Shown: positions 14,698 to 22,785, counted from the stretch's first letter. The stretch: 28,547 bases of DNA from an uncultured Clostridia bacterium (GCA_947625455.1 CANQOJ010000008.1:1-28547); one strand, 5' to 3'. Program-made: numbers and translations. The notes: generated by a model from the letters alone, not told the origin.

Positions 14698-15969
14698 TCA
14701 AGTATTGCCTGTGTTTTCGGAAAGTTCAACTTCGATGTCAACAGTGTTGTTTCTTGAACTTCCCTGGCGCACTACCGTAAGGGTGACGGTATCGCCGGGT
14801 GTTTTTGAGGCGAGGATTTTTGAAACTTCGCTTGTGATAACGGACTGACCGTCAATTTTCGTTATTGTATCGCCAACTCTTAAATCGCTTTTAGCGATAG
14901 CAAGCGAGTTGTCGATTGACTCTATTCGCATGCCTGCCGCAATACCGTATCTGTTGGCATAGGTTTCGGGAATAAGCGTGTAGGTTATGCCCAAAATTGA
15001 ACGCCCTGTTACATAGCCTTTTGAAATCAGGTCGTCAATAACGCTCTTCGCGTCGTTTATGGTTATCGCAAACCCAAGACTTTCAGCGTAGCTTGACACA
15101 TACTTCTCGTTTACAACTCCGATAACCTCGCCGTAAGCGTTGAAAAGTCCTCCGCCCGAATTGCCGCTGTTTATCGCGGCGTCGGTCTGGATTGAAGTAA
15201 GTCCGTAGTCTGTTGTGCTGACCTGTCTGTTAAGACCGGAGATAATGCCCTTTGAAACCGATGTTTCAAGACCTAACGGATTTCCTATTGCATAGCAGTC
15301 GTCGCCGATATGCAGTTTATCGGAATCTCCCAAAACCGCCGCGGGAAGATTGTCGGCTTCGATTTTCAAAACCGCAAGGTCGGTTTCACTGTCGGTGCCT
15401 ATAAGTTTAGCTTCATAGGTTTTGGACTCACCGCCGTTTGCGTTGTCGTTTACCTTTACCGAGAACAAATCGCCGTCCTCAACAACGTGGTTGTTTGTAA
15501 CGATATATCCGTCCTTTGAGATGATAATTCCGCTTCCTCTGCTGTAAAGCGTTTCGGTGCCGTAATAGTTTACGGAAACGTCAATATAGACAATGCTGTC
15601 GGAAACGGCGTTCACCAAATCTCTTGTGTACTTATAGGTGCCGTCGCTGTTGCGTTCGATTTGGCTGTCGGTCGTCGGAATTGAAACATCGCCCTGGAGG
15701 TCGTCAAGCGTTGGGGTAGCTTTGTTGCTTTCTTCGGAGTTATCGGACTGCTGGGGAGACTGGGCGTCATTGCTGTCGGGTGTTTGCTGTGCAACCTCGC
15801 TTCTTAACTGCCTGCCCGCAAAATATGTTCCCACAAATCCCGTGCCGCCGCCTACAACGGCAACCGACAAAATAAACGCCATTACCTTAGCGGTAGTATG
15901 ATTTTTGCGCGGCTTTTTCGGGCTTTGCAACTCAACTTCAAATTCATTCTGTTCATTAAAATCGTTCAT
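14698..15969 (-). CDS. HtrA/DegP-type membrane-anchored serine protease
   Basis: Extracytoplasmic quality-control protease of 423 residues. A short cytoplasmic N-terminus is followed by one membrane helix (about 29-51). A Gln/Ser/Asn-rich linker (about 60-95) precedes the trypsin-like domain with His161 (VTNNHVVE), Asp197 (SETDLAVLKI) and Ser271 (NSGNSGGGLFN). A single PDZ domain (about 325-415, GMRIESIDNS...VGDTITKIDGQ) closes the protein. The start at 15969 is preferred over a TTG at 15975 because AAGGA has proper spacing only to the ATG. It lies 120 nt downstream of the zinc-ribbon gene; whether it has its own promoter is unclear, although a TATAAT occurs in the gap. Confidence 0.92.
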   Translation of the reverse strand: MNDFNEQNEFEVELQSPKKPRKNHTTAKVMAFILSVAVVGGGTGFVGTYFAGRQLRSEVAQQTPDSNDAQSPQQSDNSEESNKATPTLDDLQGDVSIPTTDSQIERNSDGTYKYTRDLVNAVSDSIVYIDVSVNYYGTETLYSRGSGIIISKDGYIVTNNHVVEDGDLFSVKVNDNANGGESKTYEAKLIGTDSETDLAVLKIEADNLPAAVLGDSDKLHIGDDCYAIGNPLGLETSVSKGIISGLNRQVSTTDYGLTSIQTDAAINSGNSGGGLFNAYGEVIGVVNEKYVSSYAESLGFAITINDAKSVIDDLISKGYVTGRSILGITYTLIPETYANRYGIAAGMRIESIDNSLAIAKSDLRVGDTITKIDGQSVITSEVSKILASKTPGDTVTLTVVRQGSSRNNTVDIEVELSENTGNT

Positions 15970-16089
15970 AATCAAAATCCTTTCTGTCTATTTTTTGTTT
16001 CTGAAAAGATTATAATACTCTATTGTGTTTTTTATGTGAAATAAATCTGAAGATATTATTAAAATCAGGAAAAATTCGGTTGTATTTAT

Positions 16090-17037
16090 TTAATCCAATT
16101 CACCGTCAATTGTCATCATTTCAATATATTCTGTTTCAAGCCTTATTGAAATATCCAAATTCAATTCTAAACCGTCATCAAATTTGGTGTACTGTGAAGC
16201 ACTGCTAAAATTCGTGTTCCACCTTTCCTCTACCTCTGAGCTGCTTAAATTCGGACAATATATCGGCGCTAACTTGCAGAAAAATTCTTTACATTCTTCA
16301 TCGGTTTTCCGGATATTGCCGGAAGAACCATAACAGGTTATTACCGCCTCACTGTCAGTTAAAACGATTTCAAAATCATCTAAATTAAATGTAATTTGAT
16401 TTTTATGATAACTTCCATGATGATAATACACGGAAAAATCATCGGCGGTAAGCGCTTCGTCAGGATACAAATTGTTAAATCGGTTGAGCCAGATATTGAT
16501 TTTTTCGTTGTCGGCGTAAATTACCGGCAATAAATCTTTTTCGGTTTCTTCTGACGTATTGCTTTCAGACGAAGTTACTGCGCTTGAATTTTCTGAATTT
16601 CTATCAGTTTCATATTTAGGGTTAGGATCAATAATATTTCCTATAATTCCTATTATAAGAATAACCGCCCACATTACCGCAATAATAATCGTTTTGGCTT
16701 TTACGGTGAGGGATTTGCTTCTCGCAACCAAAACCGTTATCGGTATGGGAAAACAGCATATCCACCCCACAACCCACAGCCATGTGTAGTTGGGTTTTGA
16801 GGGCTGATATGTAACCGTTGATGTTGATATATTGTTCATTCTTTGTTCAGCCTGCGCCCGCTGTCTGCCTTTTTCAAACTGATAGCCTGCGTCCTCGGCA
16901 TTGTCGTACTGTATATGCTGAACTTCATCATCAACCAAAAGGCTGTTACCGCAGTAATTGCAGGTAAGCTTGCTTTTGTCAGCGTCAACCTGTAAAGATG
17001 CACCACAATTCGGGCACACCATGTTTATAATCTTCAT
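16090..17037 (-). CDS. Zinc-ribbon membrane protein of unknown function
   Basis: A 315-residue protein. Residues 8-32 form a zinc ribbon (CPNCGASLQ...CNYCGNSLL). Two hydrophobic helices (about 85-105 and 115-137) are followed by a Ser/Asn/Glu-rich linker (about 140-165) and a folded region of about 150 residues with no family I recognise (it includes NRFNNLYPDEALTADDF and EECKEFFCKLAPIYCPN). The topology suggests the zinc ribbon is cytoplasmic and the C-terminal part probably outside. It begins 15 nt after scfB with an AGAGGTAG ribosome site, so it is probably cotranscribed with the SCIFF maturase. A role with SCIFF is possible but unproven. Confidence 0.75.
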   Translation of the reverse strand: MKIINMVCPNCGASLQVDADKSKLTCNYCGNSLLVDDEVQHIQYDNAEDAGYQFEKGRQRAQAEQRMNNISTSTVTYQPSKPNYTWLWVVGWICCFPIPITVLVARSKSLTVKAKTIIIAVMWAVILIIGIIGNIIDPNPKYETDRNSENSSAVTSSESNTSEETEKDLLPVIYADNEKINIWLNRFNNLYPDEALTADDFSVYYHHGSYHKNQITFNLDDFEIVLTDSEAVITCYGSSGNIRKTDEECKEFFCKLAPIYCPNLSSSEVEERWNTNFSSASQYTKFDDGLELNLDISIRLETEYIEMMTIDGELD

Positions 17038-17052
17038 AAACTACCTCTATTG

Positions 17053-18414
17053 TCAGCTTTCCTTAAGCGCTCCGTCCGCTACCAGTCCTATCGCACATTC
17101 AAGCCGCTTTTTCTGGAGTTCGCACGCTATCTTATACGGCGTGCGGCAGTCGCCCTCGTAAATAAAGCTGTTGGCGTTGCACCCGCCGGAACAGTAAAAT
17201 CTTGCCCAGCAGTCACGGCAGCCTTTCTTCGTGTATATATGCGTTTTGGAAAAATATGTCTTTATGTCATCATTGAAGCTTCCGTCAAGGACACTGCCCA
17301 TTCTCCAGCTTTCAATCCCCACAAACTGATGACACGGGTAGATGTCGCCGTTTGGCGTTACGGCAACATAATCGTTTCCGCACCCGCAGCCCCTTAACCG
17401 CTTTACAGCGCAAGGACCTTGGTCTAAATCAATCATAAAGTGGAAGAAATTGAACTTGTTTTCCGTGCGTTCGGACATGATTTTGCACAATCTGTCGTAT
17501 TCCGCAAAAACCGCGGGCAAATCGCTTTCCGAAATCGCATACGGCATCTTCGGATCCGCCGCCACGGGTTCAGCCGAAAGCTGGTCAAATCCCAAGTCTC
17601 TAAGCGCCAGAATGTCGTTTGCAAAGTCAAGATTGTACTTTGTGAACGTTGCGCGGACATAGTAGTCCTTGTTCTTCGGGCGCTTTTCGACAAGCTTCTG
17701 GAATTTGGGTACAATAAGGTCGAAAACGCTTTTTCCATTCAGCGAAGTGCGGATTTTGTCGGTTACTTCTCGCCTGCCGTCAAGCGACAGCACGACATTT
17801 GACATCTCTTTGTTTATGTAGTCAATTTTCTCGTCGTCAAGAAGAACGCCGTTTGTCGTTATCGTAAAGCGGAAATTCTTTCCGTACTGCTTCTCAATCG
17901 AACGCGCGTAATTGATTGTCGAAACGACAGTATCCCACGCCATAAGCGGTTCACCGCCGAAAAAGTCCATTTCGAGATTTTCGCGGTTTCCCGAATTTGC
18001 GATAAGGAAGTCAATTGCCTTTTTGCCTGTTTCGGGCGGCATTATCTCGCGTTTTCCGCCGAAATCTCCCTTTTTCGCAAAGCAGTATTCGCACCTCAAA
18101 TTGCAGTCATGCGCAACGTTTAAGCACATTGACTTTATCGGGCTTTTTACCATTGTTCCCGAATAGCGCTCGTATGTGTCCTCGGAAAACAACGTGCCCT
18201 GCTTTACAAGTTCGAGCAACTCGGCATAACTCTCCCTTACGGTTTCCTCCGAATATCCCGACAGCACTTTTACAAATACTTCGGGCATTTCTTCGGGTAT
18301 GGGAACTTTCAGCAAATCCACCATATCAAACGCGCAGTCGTCCATAACGTGAACGGCGTTTGAGTTTACATCAAGCACTATATTGTGTCCGAGTTGTTTG
18401 AATTTATGTATCAT
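17053..18414 (-). CDS. scfB: SCIFF radical SAM maturase (SPASM domain)
   Basis: A 453-residue radical SAM enzyme that installs thioether cross-links in the SCIFF precursor encoded just upstream. The N-terminal 90 residues form the peptide-recognition (RRE-like) region. The SAM cluster motif is CNLRCEYC (Cys104, Cys108, Cys111), followed by FFGGEPLM. The C-terminal SPASM region carries the auxiliary-cluster cysteines in GCGCGNDYVAV, GDIYPCHQ, KGCRDCWARFYCSGGC and the final cysteines before AIGL. A GGAG ribosome site precedes the ATG. An intrinsic terminator separates it from scfA, so it is probably expressed by read-through at a lower level. Confidence 0.95.
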   Translation of the reverse strand: MIHKFKQLGHNIVLDVNSNAVHVMDDCAFDMVDLLKVPIPEEMPEVFVKVLSGYSEETVRESYAELLELVKQGTLFSEDTYERYSGTMVKSPIKSMCLNVAHDCNLRCEYCFAKKGDFGGKREIMPPETGKKAIDFLIANSGNRENLEMDFFGGEPLMAWDTVVSTINYARSIEKQYGKNFRFTITTNGVLLDDEKIDYINKEMSNVVLSLDGRREVTDKIRTSLNGKSVFDLIVPKFQKLVEKRPKNKDYYVRATFTKYNLDFANDILALRDLGFDQLSAEPVAADPKMPYAISESDLPAVFAEYDRLCKIMSERTENKFNFFHFMIDLDQGPCAVKRLRGCGCGNDYVAVTPNGDIYPCHQFVGIESWRMGSVLDGSFNDDIKTYFSKTHIYTKKGCRDCWARFYCSGGCNANSFIYEGDCRTPYKIACELQKKRLECAIGLVADGALKES

Positions 18415-18450
18415 TTTTTACTCCATAAAATTATTTTGATTTTTCGTGCA

Positions 18451-18482
18451 AAACAAAAAGCGCAAGCCTTGACCTGCGCTTC
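18451..18482 (-). terminator. Intercistronic terminator between scfA and scfB
   Basis: On the minus strand GGAAGCGCA, a loop, TGCGCTT and a T-rich run (TTTTTGTTTT). It follows the scfA stop and precedes scfB by about 40 nt. Partial termination here would give more precursor peptide than maturase. Confidence 0.8.
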
Positions 18483-18496
18483 CTGTTTTTTGAGTT

Positions 18497-18643
18497 TTAC
18501 CTGTCAACAGACGCGCATTTCTGATTTGCGACTGTGCAGGAAGTTTTGCAGGCTGACTGGCACGAGGACTGGCATTTTCCGCAGCCGCCCTTTTCTGCGC
18601 TGGCTTTAAGGTCAGCCTTATTGATGGTAACGATATGCTTCAA
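18497..18643 (-). CDS. scfA: SCIFF ribosomal peptide precursor
   Basis: A 48-residue precursor of the 'six cysteines in forty-five residues' family, nearly universal in Clostridia. It begins MKHIVTINKADLKASAEKGG and has six cysteines at 21, 24, 28, 32, 36 and 43 within CGKCQSSCQSACKTSC and NQKC. The maturase next door converts cysteines to thioether links. The start is a TTG at 18643, set by AGAGGTG six bases upstream and by the conserved family N-terminus; the frame stays open 22 codons further up but without a ribosome site. The biological role of SCIFF is still unknown in general. Confidence 0.95.
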   Translation of the reverse strand: MKHIVTINKADLKASAEKGGCGKCQSSCQSACKTSCTVANQKCASVDR

Positions 18644-18680
18644 AGGAAACACCTCTTTCCAAATAATTTCTACATATATC

Positions 18681-18709
18681 ATTATACCATATATCACTGA
18701 TTTTTTCAA
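18681..18709 (-). promoter_or_regulatory. Sigma-A promoter of scfA-scfB
   Basis: On the minus strand, -35 TTGAAA (18704-18709), a 17-nt spacer and -10 TATAAT (18681-18686). It lies 37 nt before the TTG start, within the AT-rich gap next to structured element C. Confidence 0.87.
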
Positions 18710-18733
18710 GGGGTTTTCAAAAAAAAAGCAGCC

Positions 18734-18838
18734 CAGACTGTCGATAAAGCCCCATCTACTTCGTCAGCTTCACTGCAACAGCCACAAAGGCTAGTTGCAG
18801 TGAAGCTTCCTCGTATCTGGGACTTTCTCGACAGTCTG
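18734..18838 (-). repeat. Structured covarying element, copy C
   Basis: Read on the minus strand, the outer helix is CAGACTGT with ACAGTCTG. It continues as AAAGTCCCA/TGGGGCTTT, with the internal loop ATACGAGGAA opposite GACGAAGTAGAT. The inner helix AGCTTCACTGCAA/TTGCAGTGAAGCT is perfect. The apical part ACTAGCCTTTGTGGCTGTT matches copy A exactly. It sits between the end of the small acidic membrane protein gene and the scfA promoter. It is the cleanest 105-nt copy. Confidence 0.9.
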
Positions 18839-18866
18839 ATAATAATGCACTTTAATTCACGAAAAC

Positions 18867-19136
18867 TCAAAGTTCCTCATCGGAAACATCATCCGCAGGT
18901 TCTTCGGAGAACACTCCGCTTGCGTGAGGCAAAGTATCGTCATCGGGATCGGAATCGTCAAGTTCGTTTTCATCATCAAAATCGAAATCCCAGTCCTCGT
19001 CCTCGTCATCGTCCCACGCGTCGAAATAATCGTCCTCGTTTTCCTTTTCAAGCTTTTTCTTTGCAATATAAGCCGCCGCGGCAACACCGCCTGCTGCTGC
19101 AAGAAATCCCACTAAAAAAATACCGAATGCTTTCAT
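18867..19136 (-). CDS. Small membrane protein with acidic tail
   Basis: An 89-residue protein, not recognised by family. One N-terminal membrane helix (KAFGIFLVGFLAAAGGVAAA, residues 2-21) and a short basic turn (KKKLEKE) are followed by an extremely acidic tail rich in Asp/Glu with Trp/Phe (residues 30-65). The start at 19136 follows AGGAGGAG closely. The positive patch after the helix suggests the acidic tail is cytoplasmic. It has its own promoter and ends 29 nt before structured element C. Confidence 0.72.
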   Translation of the reverse strand: MKAFGIFLVGFLAAAGGVAAAAYIAKKKLEKENEDDYFDAWDDDEDEDWDFDFDDENELDDSDPDDDTLPHASGVFSEEPADDVSDEEL

Positions 19137-19176
19137 TTTACTCCTCCTGTTATAAATCAAAACTTAGTCTGAAAAT

Positions 19177-19205
19177 ATTATACACCTTTTCCAATAAAAA
19201 TGCAA
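19177..19205 (-). promoter_or_regulatory. Promoter of the small acidic membrane protein gene
   Basis: On the minus strand, -10 TATAAT (19177-19182), 17 nt after a weak -35 TTGCAT (19200-19205). The remaining gap up to 19293 is AT-rich and shows nothing else I can name. Confidence 0.6.
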
Positions 19206-19293
19206 GAGCAGATGTAATATTCAGCAATTTTTGACAAATTCCCGCCTCTTTTACTGTCAATTTACATAAATAGTATGTGCGCAAATTTACATA

Positions 19294-20445
19294 TCATACC
19301 GAAAGTTCTCTGATTTTTGCCTGAAGTCTTTTGTACTCGGCAGAGATAAGCGACGCGCCTTTTTGCTTAAGATAAATCTCGGCATACAGCTTGTTGAAGA
19401 ACAGTTTTGAACTGAAAAAGCGTTCAAGCTTCTTCATTTGTTCAAACGAGTACACTGTCGACAAAAACAGTATCTTTTCATGTTCCGTTGAATTTTGCTC
19501 CAGCCCGCCCATCATCAGAAAATCATATACCGTGTTCAAAACGATTTTCACGCTTTCGGGAGGAAATTCGCCGCTTGTTATCTCCTCGCACAGCATTACA
19601 GCGTCGTTTATCCTCGCTTCGTCCTTTGCCCTCAGCCACACCGCTCTGTCATATACATAAAGCGCTCTGCAAAGCCGTTCTTTAACGCTTTTGTCGCAGT
19701 GATAACGTATTACCATAAGCATTCCGCGGCGCATATTCTTGTCAGGCTCGGCGGGGCAGTTTCCAACAGCAAACCGCGTTGTTTCACGGTCAAGTCTTGC
19801 AGCATCGGTAAACGGCGCGTACTCAACGTTCATGCAGTGCGCCAGAATTTCCGCCGCTGTCTGCTTTAGTTCGGGAAAGCTTTTCGGAAGCTGTTCCCAA
19901 AAGCCCATGGTGTAGCTTGGGGAAACGTATCTCCCGCCCTTTGACAAAAACTTTTTCATTATGTCAAGCACATATTTCAGTGCGCCGCTCGCCATGCTCC
20001 AGTCGCTTTGAGAGCGTATCTGCGCGGTACATTCGGTGAGATACCGCTCCCAGTTTTCCGTGTCTTTCATGCGCAGAAGTCCCGCTGTCATAAGCCCGCA
20101 GCGGCTCTCAAAATCGTTCGGATACCAGTCCAGAGCCTCCGAAAATGCCTTGAATGCCGCGCTGAAATCCCATTTGCCGAGAAACTCCCTCGCCGTTTCG
20201 CGCTTCTTTTTGCACTCGTCAAGACCGTATGTATCATAGCTTGCGTCGTCCTCGTCAATAAGTTCCGACAAATCCGTTTCGAGAACAAACTCGTCGGGGA
20301 TTGACTTCCTTAATCCCGCAAGCAATTCTTCCCTTGCGTCATTATATGAAATATGCGTCCCGCAGCAGCAGCAAAACCCCGTTTCAAATTCATTGTCGAG
20401 CATTATCATTCGCTGACATTTCGGACAAACGCAGTATTCGAGCAT
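19294..20445 (-). CDS. Zinc-ribbon protein with helical (TPR-like) repeats
   Basis: A 383-residue soluble protein. The first 35 residues form a zinc ribbon (CVCPKCQRMIML...GFCCCCGTHISY), and the rest is helical. Residues about 85-115 (AREFLGKWDFSAAFKAFSEALDWYPNDFESRCGL) look like a TPR unit, and the following region resembles the helical domain common in clostridial zinc-ribbon proteins of unknown function. No catalytic motif was seen. It starts 19 nt after the ung stop, so it is probably in the same transcript. The ATG at 20445 is used; a TTG at 20457 is also possible. Confidence 0.75.
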   Translation of the reverse strand: MLEYCVCPKCQRMIMLDNEFETGFCCCCGTHISYNDAREELLAGLRKSIPDEFVLETDLSELIDEDDASYDTYGLDECKKKRETAREFLGKWDFSAAFKAFSEALDWYPNDFESRCGLMTAGLLRMKDTENWERYLTECTAQIRSQSDWSMASGALKYVLDIMKKFLSKGGRYVSPSYTMGFWEQLPKSFPELKQTAAEILAHCMNVEYAPFTDAARLDRETTRFAVGNCPAEPDKNMRRGMLMVIRYHCDKSVKERLCRALYVYDRAVWLRAKDEARINDAVMLCEEITSGEFPPESVKIVLNTVYDFLMMGGLEQNSTEHEKILFLSTVYSFEQMKKLERFFSSKLFFNKLYAEIYLKQKGASLISAEYKRLQAKIRELSV

Positions 20446-20464
20446 AATATCACCCAACCATTTA

Positions 20465-21130
20465 CTAAAGTTGCCAGTTTACGGGTTCAATTCCGTTTTG
20501 GGCAAGGAACTCGTTTGCTTTCTTAAAATGCCCGCAGCCGAAAAAGCCGTTGTATGCGGAAAGAGGGCTGGGGTGCGCGCATTGAAGGACAAGGTGACGG
20601 CGGTTTGTGATAAGCCTTGCCTTGTCGCGGGCATTTCTCCCCCAAAGCAGGAAAACCAACGGCTGTTCACGCTCGTTAAGCAGTTCTATAACTCTGTCGG
20701 TCAGTATCTCCCAGCCCTTGCCCTTATGCGAATTTGCCTGCCCCTCTCTTACGGTGAGCACCGCATTTAACAGCAATACTCCGCTTTTTGCCCATTTCGT
20801 AAGTTCTCCGCTTTTTGGAGGTTCAATGCCGAGTTCGTTCTTTATCTCCGTGAAGATGTTCACGAGCGACGGCGGGGGTTGAACCCCCTCTCTCACCGAA
20901 AAGCAAAGTCCGTGCGCCTGCCCTACTTCGTGATACGGATCCTGCCCTATGATGACAGCTTTTACGCTGCTGTAAGGCGTATAGCGCAAAGCGTTGAAAA
21001 TGTCGTTCATAGGCGGGAAAATCCTACGCGAATTGTACTCCGAAATCAGAAACTGCCGTAAATTTAAATAGTAGTCCTTTTTAAACTCGTCCGCAAGAAG
21101 TTCGTCCCACTCGTTTCCTATATGTACCAT
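20465..21130 (-). CDS. ung: Uracil-DNA glycosylase, family 1
   Basis: Removes uracil from DNA as the first step of base excision repair. The protein has 221 residues, the usual length. Motifs: GQDPYH with catalytic Asp64, the QGVLLLN-type strand here seen as SGVLLLNAVLTV, and HPSPLSA in the leucine-insertion loop. An AAGGAG site lies 3 nt before the ATG. It lies between the flavin reductase-like gene and the zinc-ribbon/TPR gene, all on the minus strand with short gaps. Confidence 0.97.
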   Translation of the reverse strand: MVHIGNEWDELLADEFKKDYYLNLRQFLISEYNSRRIFPPMNDIFNALRYTPYSSVKAVIIGQDPYHEVGQAHGLCFSVREGVQPPPSLVNIFTEIKNELGIEPPKSGELTKWAKSGVLLLNAVLTVREGQANSHKGKGWEILTDRVIELLNEREQPLVFLLWGRNARDKARLITNRRHLVLQCAHPSPLSAYNGFFGCGHFKKANEFLAQNGIEPVNWQL

Positions 21131-21176
21131 AGCTTCTCCTTTTTAAATACGTTTTGCGCTGTTTCAAGAGCAAGTT

Positions 21177-21791
21177 TCATTTTTTCAGCTTTTTGCGCTT
21201 TTTCGGGTCTTTCACCGATATATTTTTTTCGCGCTTATGCTTGCAGGAAAAACCGAACGAGCCGATTTTCTTGCCGAGTGCGAAATAAACGCCGTGCGCA
21301 TATGCGACAAGCCCCGCCTGTTCAATCTTCAGCTTTCCGCTTTCCGATACAATGCTGTCGTCGACATTCACCGCCAGAATGTCGGCAATAAACATATCGT
21401 GCGAGCCTTGCGGGATAATATCGGCTACCTTGCATTCGAGGGAAATCTTGCTCTGCGCAATCTGAGGGGCTGAAATTTTCGTGCAGGGAATTGCCGTTAA
21501 TTTCTGCTTGGCAAGCTTGTCCTCATGCTTTCCCGATTTAATCCCGCAGTAGTCAAGCTTTCGCGTAAGCTCCGACGGGAGCATATTCACGCAAAATTCG
21601 CCCGACTGTTTAATTATGTCATATGAATTGCGCTCCGGTCTTACGGAGATATAAAGCCTCGGAGGATCGGAGTTTATTGTTCCCGTCCATGCCACCGTAA
21701 GCGCGGCAGGCTTTTCAACCGTACCGCACGACACCAGTACCACAGGCACGGGAGCTAAAAGCGTTCCGCCTTTCCAAACGATTTTGCCCAT
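21177..21791 (-). CDS. Flavin reductase-like FMN-binding protein
   Basis: A 204-residue protein of the flavin reductase-like split-barrel family. The N-terminal PVPVVLVSCGTVEKPAALTVAWTGTINSDPP is the typical flavin-contacting region, and RPERNSYDIIKQSGEFCVNML follows as in the family. These proteins bind FMN and often act in NAD(P)H-dependent electron transfer; the substrate is not evident. The C-terminus is strongly basic (KDPKKRKKLKK). GAGGTGATT precedes the ATG. It is the first gene of the ung unit and has a good divergent promoter. Confidence 0.87.
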   Translation of the reverse strand: MGKIVWKGGTLLAPVPVVLVSCGTVEKPAALTVAWTGTINSDPPRLYISVRPERNSYDIIKQSGEFCVNMLPSELTRKLDYCGIKSGKHEDKLAKQKLTAIPCTKISAPQIAQSKISLECKVADIIPQGSHDMFIADILAVNVDDSIVSESGKLKIEQAGLVAYAHGVYFALGKKIGSFGFSCKHKREKNISVKDPKKRKKLKK

Positions 21792-21827
21792 AAATAAATA
21801 ATCACCTCGTACACCATTATTGTTATA

Positions 21828-21856
21828 AGTATAACATATTCCGAAAAATTTTTCAA
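21828..21856 (-). promoter_or_regulatory. Promoter of the flavin reductase-ung unit
   Basis: On the minus strand, -35 TTGAAA (21851-21856), a 17-nt spacer and -10 TATACT (21828-21833). The -35 box lies at the edge of the duplicated promoter segment described next. Confidence 0.78.
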
Positions 21857-21900
21857 TAACTTATTGATTATTTTGGAAAAATATGCTACAATAAATAAAA
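21851..21900 (+). promoter_or_regulatory. Promoter of the lipoprotein gene; first copy of a duplicated segment
   Basis: -35 TTGATT (21864-21869), a 17-nt spacer and -10 TACAAT (21887-21892). The ~48-bp stretch is almost identical to 22717-22764, which serves the next gene downstream. The two copies differ mainly by GG versus CC in the spacer. Confidence 0.75.
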
Positions 21901-21910
21901 ATTAAATCTT

Positions 21911-21929
21911 GGGCTACATCGACAGTCTG
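21911..21929 (-). repeat. Fragment of the structured covarying element
   Basis: GGGCTACATCGACAGTCTG matches the 3' outer arm of copy C as read on its own strand (GGGGCTTTATCGACAGTCTG), so only one arm is present. It lies in the 5' leader of the lipoprotein gene, just where the second promoter copy has its ribosome site instead. The orientation given is tentative, because the match reads on the plus strand. Confidence 0.5.
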
Positions 21930-21948
21930 TATATGGAAGAAATATAAT

Positions 21949-22674
21949 ATGAAACATATAAAAATTATCATTTTATCAGTAATTACAGCAATTGCGTTCA
22001 CTCTTTCGGGCTGCAACGCTTTAAACAACAGGTTCAGTTCGCATATAAAAAGCGACTTGTCCGAAAAATACGGCAAATCGTTCACTGTAGCCGCTCTCGG
22101 CGACAGAATAGACAGAGATACCGCGACAGCGTATGTTTTTGCAGACGACGATCCCACAATGTGGTTTGAAGTAAGGACAGACAAAAGCGGAAAAGTTATC
22201 TTTGAAAGATACGCGTTTCGCCTTATGTGCCGAGATGTGGAGAATAAGATAAATGAAGCGTTTGATAATTGCGGCATCAAATCGGAATGTTTTGTTACAT
22301 TTGATGCAAGAAAAGATGTCAAAGCTGAACCCGATATGACGCTCGATGAATTTATTGAAGCTAATTCTCCCGAAAATGCTATAACAAGTATCATTGTGTC
22401 GTCAGGCGATAACCTTACGGGAGAAAACATTGCTAAAGTATATAACGAAGTAGGCGATTATCTCGGCAGTGTGGATTTTGCAACAGGGTTATATGTTCTG
22501 ACCGAAAGTGATTTTGATACAGTCAGAGAACAGGTACAGCACGAGGTCGAAATATTTGACGACTGGCACTTGATATTCGGCGGCGCAAAAGACGATATTA
22601 AAGAACTGCTGATTAAAGTTAAGGACGGGGAGTTGCTTTGGACTGCTGATGAAATAGACGCCGAACTTTCTTGA
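21949..22674 (+). CDS. Lipoprotein of unknown function
   Basis: A 241-residue predicted lipoprotein. The signal peptide ends in the lipobox TLSGC (Cys22). The mature part is a mixed alpha/beta protein with no family I recognise. It includes GKSFTVAALGDRI and DDDPTMWFEVRTDKSGKVIFERY, the kind of segment seen in clostridial lipoproteins that resemble YxeA- or PepSY-like folds. The ribosome site is weak (GGAAGAAA). No terminator follows; the next gene has its own near-identical promoter 55 nt after the stop. Confidence 0.72.
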   Translation: MKHIKIIILSVITAIAFTLSGCNALNNRFSSHIKSDLSEKYGKSFTVAALGDRIDRDTATAYVFADDDPTMWFEVRTDKSGKVIFERYAFRLMCRDVENKINEAFDNCGIKSECFVTFDARKDVKAEPDMTLDEFIEANSPENAITSIIVSSGDNLTGENIAKVYNEVGDYLGSVDFATGLYVLTESDFDTVREQVQHEVEIFDDWHLIFGGAKDDIKELLIKVKDGELLWTADEIDAELS

Positions 22675-22716
22675 ATTGTCTTTATGTACATAATCTGCGG
22701 TATTTTCTGCAATTTT

Positions 22717-22764
22717 TTTCAATAACTTATTGATTATTTTGCCAAAATATGCTACAATAAAGAA
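22717..22764 (+). promoter_or_regulatory. Promoter of the tautomerase gene; second copy of the duplicated segment
   Basis: -35 TTGATT (22730-22735), a 17-nt spacer and -10 TACAAT (22753-22758), inside a stretch nearly identical to 21851-21900. Confidence 0.78.
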
Positions 22765-22785
22765 AAAATATTAGGAGGAAATTTT

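Noticed and set aside
18800..19234. An Arg/His/Pro-rich plus-strand frame of 144 codons
   Set aside because: It is antisense to the acidic-tail gene; the GAC/GAG-rich tail read backwards gives the odd basic composition.
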